Source: a bacterium (GTDB taxonomy: Bacteria; Planctomycetota; UBA11346). From it: 5,642 nt of DNA. How positions within the stretch are numbered: the stretch's first letter is position 1; every line of letters begins with the position of its first letter. The notes beneath the pieces are model-generated. The model was not told the DNA's origin. It made no database searches and saw only the letters and a program-made list of their open reading frames with translations. Made by a program: the position numbers and the translations under genes. The stretch lies in NCBI GenBank assembly GCA_020049615.1, contig JAIFKN010000130.1, forward strand, positions 1-5,642, read 5' to 3'. Positions 5,442 to 5,642 of the stretch are shown here, one piece after another.

Positions 5442-5642
5442 CCACGCGCTACGCCGTCCGATGGACGCCGGAGGCCGAAGCCGACGCCGCCACCATCATC
5501 GAGTTCTTCAACGACCCCATCAACGCCGAGAAGGTCATCGTCCAGTTCGGGGAGAAGGCCGACAGCCTGCAGACCTTGCCCGAGCGTGGGCGGGTGGTGC
5601 CGGAACTGCGGAAGATCGGCGTCCTGACCTACCTGGAGGTCT
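5438..5642 (+). CDS. RelE/ParE-family toxin, cut by the right edge
   Basis: Starts with GTG overlapping the antitoxin stop; 68 complete codons are present before the window ends. The visible part has the family pattern: YAVRWTPEAEADAATIIEFF (residues 5-24), an amphipathic helix with AEKVIVQFGEKADSLQTLP (30-48), then ERGRVVPELRKIGVLTYLEV (49-68), which is the conserved P-x-x-GR-x-VPEL core. RelE-type members cut ribosome-bound mRNA and ParE-type members inhibit gyrase. The ParE-like GRVVPEL core is seen in both, so the target cannot be decided without the missing C-terminus. It lacks an obvious ribosome-binding site and should depend on coupling to the antitoxin, which is usual. Confidence 0.9.
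   Translation, partial: MTTRYAVRWTPEAEADAATIIEFFNDPINAEKVIVQFGEKADSLQTLPERGRVVPELRKIGVLTYLEV

Noticed and set aside
1..5642. Integron cassette array
   Set aside because: Small sporadic genes suggested it, but no attC-like pairs (GTTRRRY with RYYYAAC) are seen between genes, strands alternate, and several genes overlap.

Overview
This 5.6 kb window comes from a high-GC bacterium. Codon third positions are strongly G/C, genes are packed with little or no space between them, and several start codons overlap the preceding stop codon. No gene is diagnostic of a lineage. The mix of uncharacterised families would fit a high-GC Gram-negative such as a member of Pseudomonadota or Planctomycetota, but that is an inference. 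No rRNA, tRNA, transposase, integrase or CRISPR array is visible. The window looks like accessory or gene-dense housekeeping-neutral DNA: small single-domain proteins, alternating strands, and a toxin-antitoxin pair at the right end.

Left part (1-2205, + strand): an apparent operon. It holds a DNA-binding-like protein with two possible helix-turn-helix segments, open to the window's left edge; a calcineurin-type metallophosphoesterase; an HD-domain metal-dependent phosphohydrolase (COG4339-like); a two-helix small membrane protein; and a possible 23-residue micro-ORF. Each junction is an ATGA or 8-base overlap, so the genes are probably translationally coupled. Two metal-dependent phosphohydrolases plus a small membrane protein downstream of a DNA-binding protein is the most system-like arrangement here, though its function is unknown.

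Middle part (2206-4208): four genes in alternating orientation. A minus-strand three-helix membrane protein is followed by a plus-strand YaiI/YqxD (DUF188) protein. Next comes a minus-strand SRPBCC/AHSA1 gene whose reading frame is broken by a one-base shift (pseudogene or sequence error). Last is a plus-strand DUF2786-like protein. Dyad sequences lie at 2213-2230 (between convergent genes) and 2728-2744 (just upstream of the DUF188 start).

Right part (4209-5642): an AT-rich inverted and direct repeat lies between two convergent genes. A conserved uncharacterised minus-strand protein and a small plus-strand protein then have head-to-head, overlapping start regions. The window ends with a Phd/YefM-type antitoxin and a RelE/ParE-type toxin cut by the right edge.
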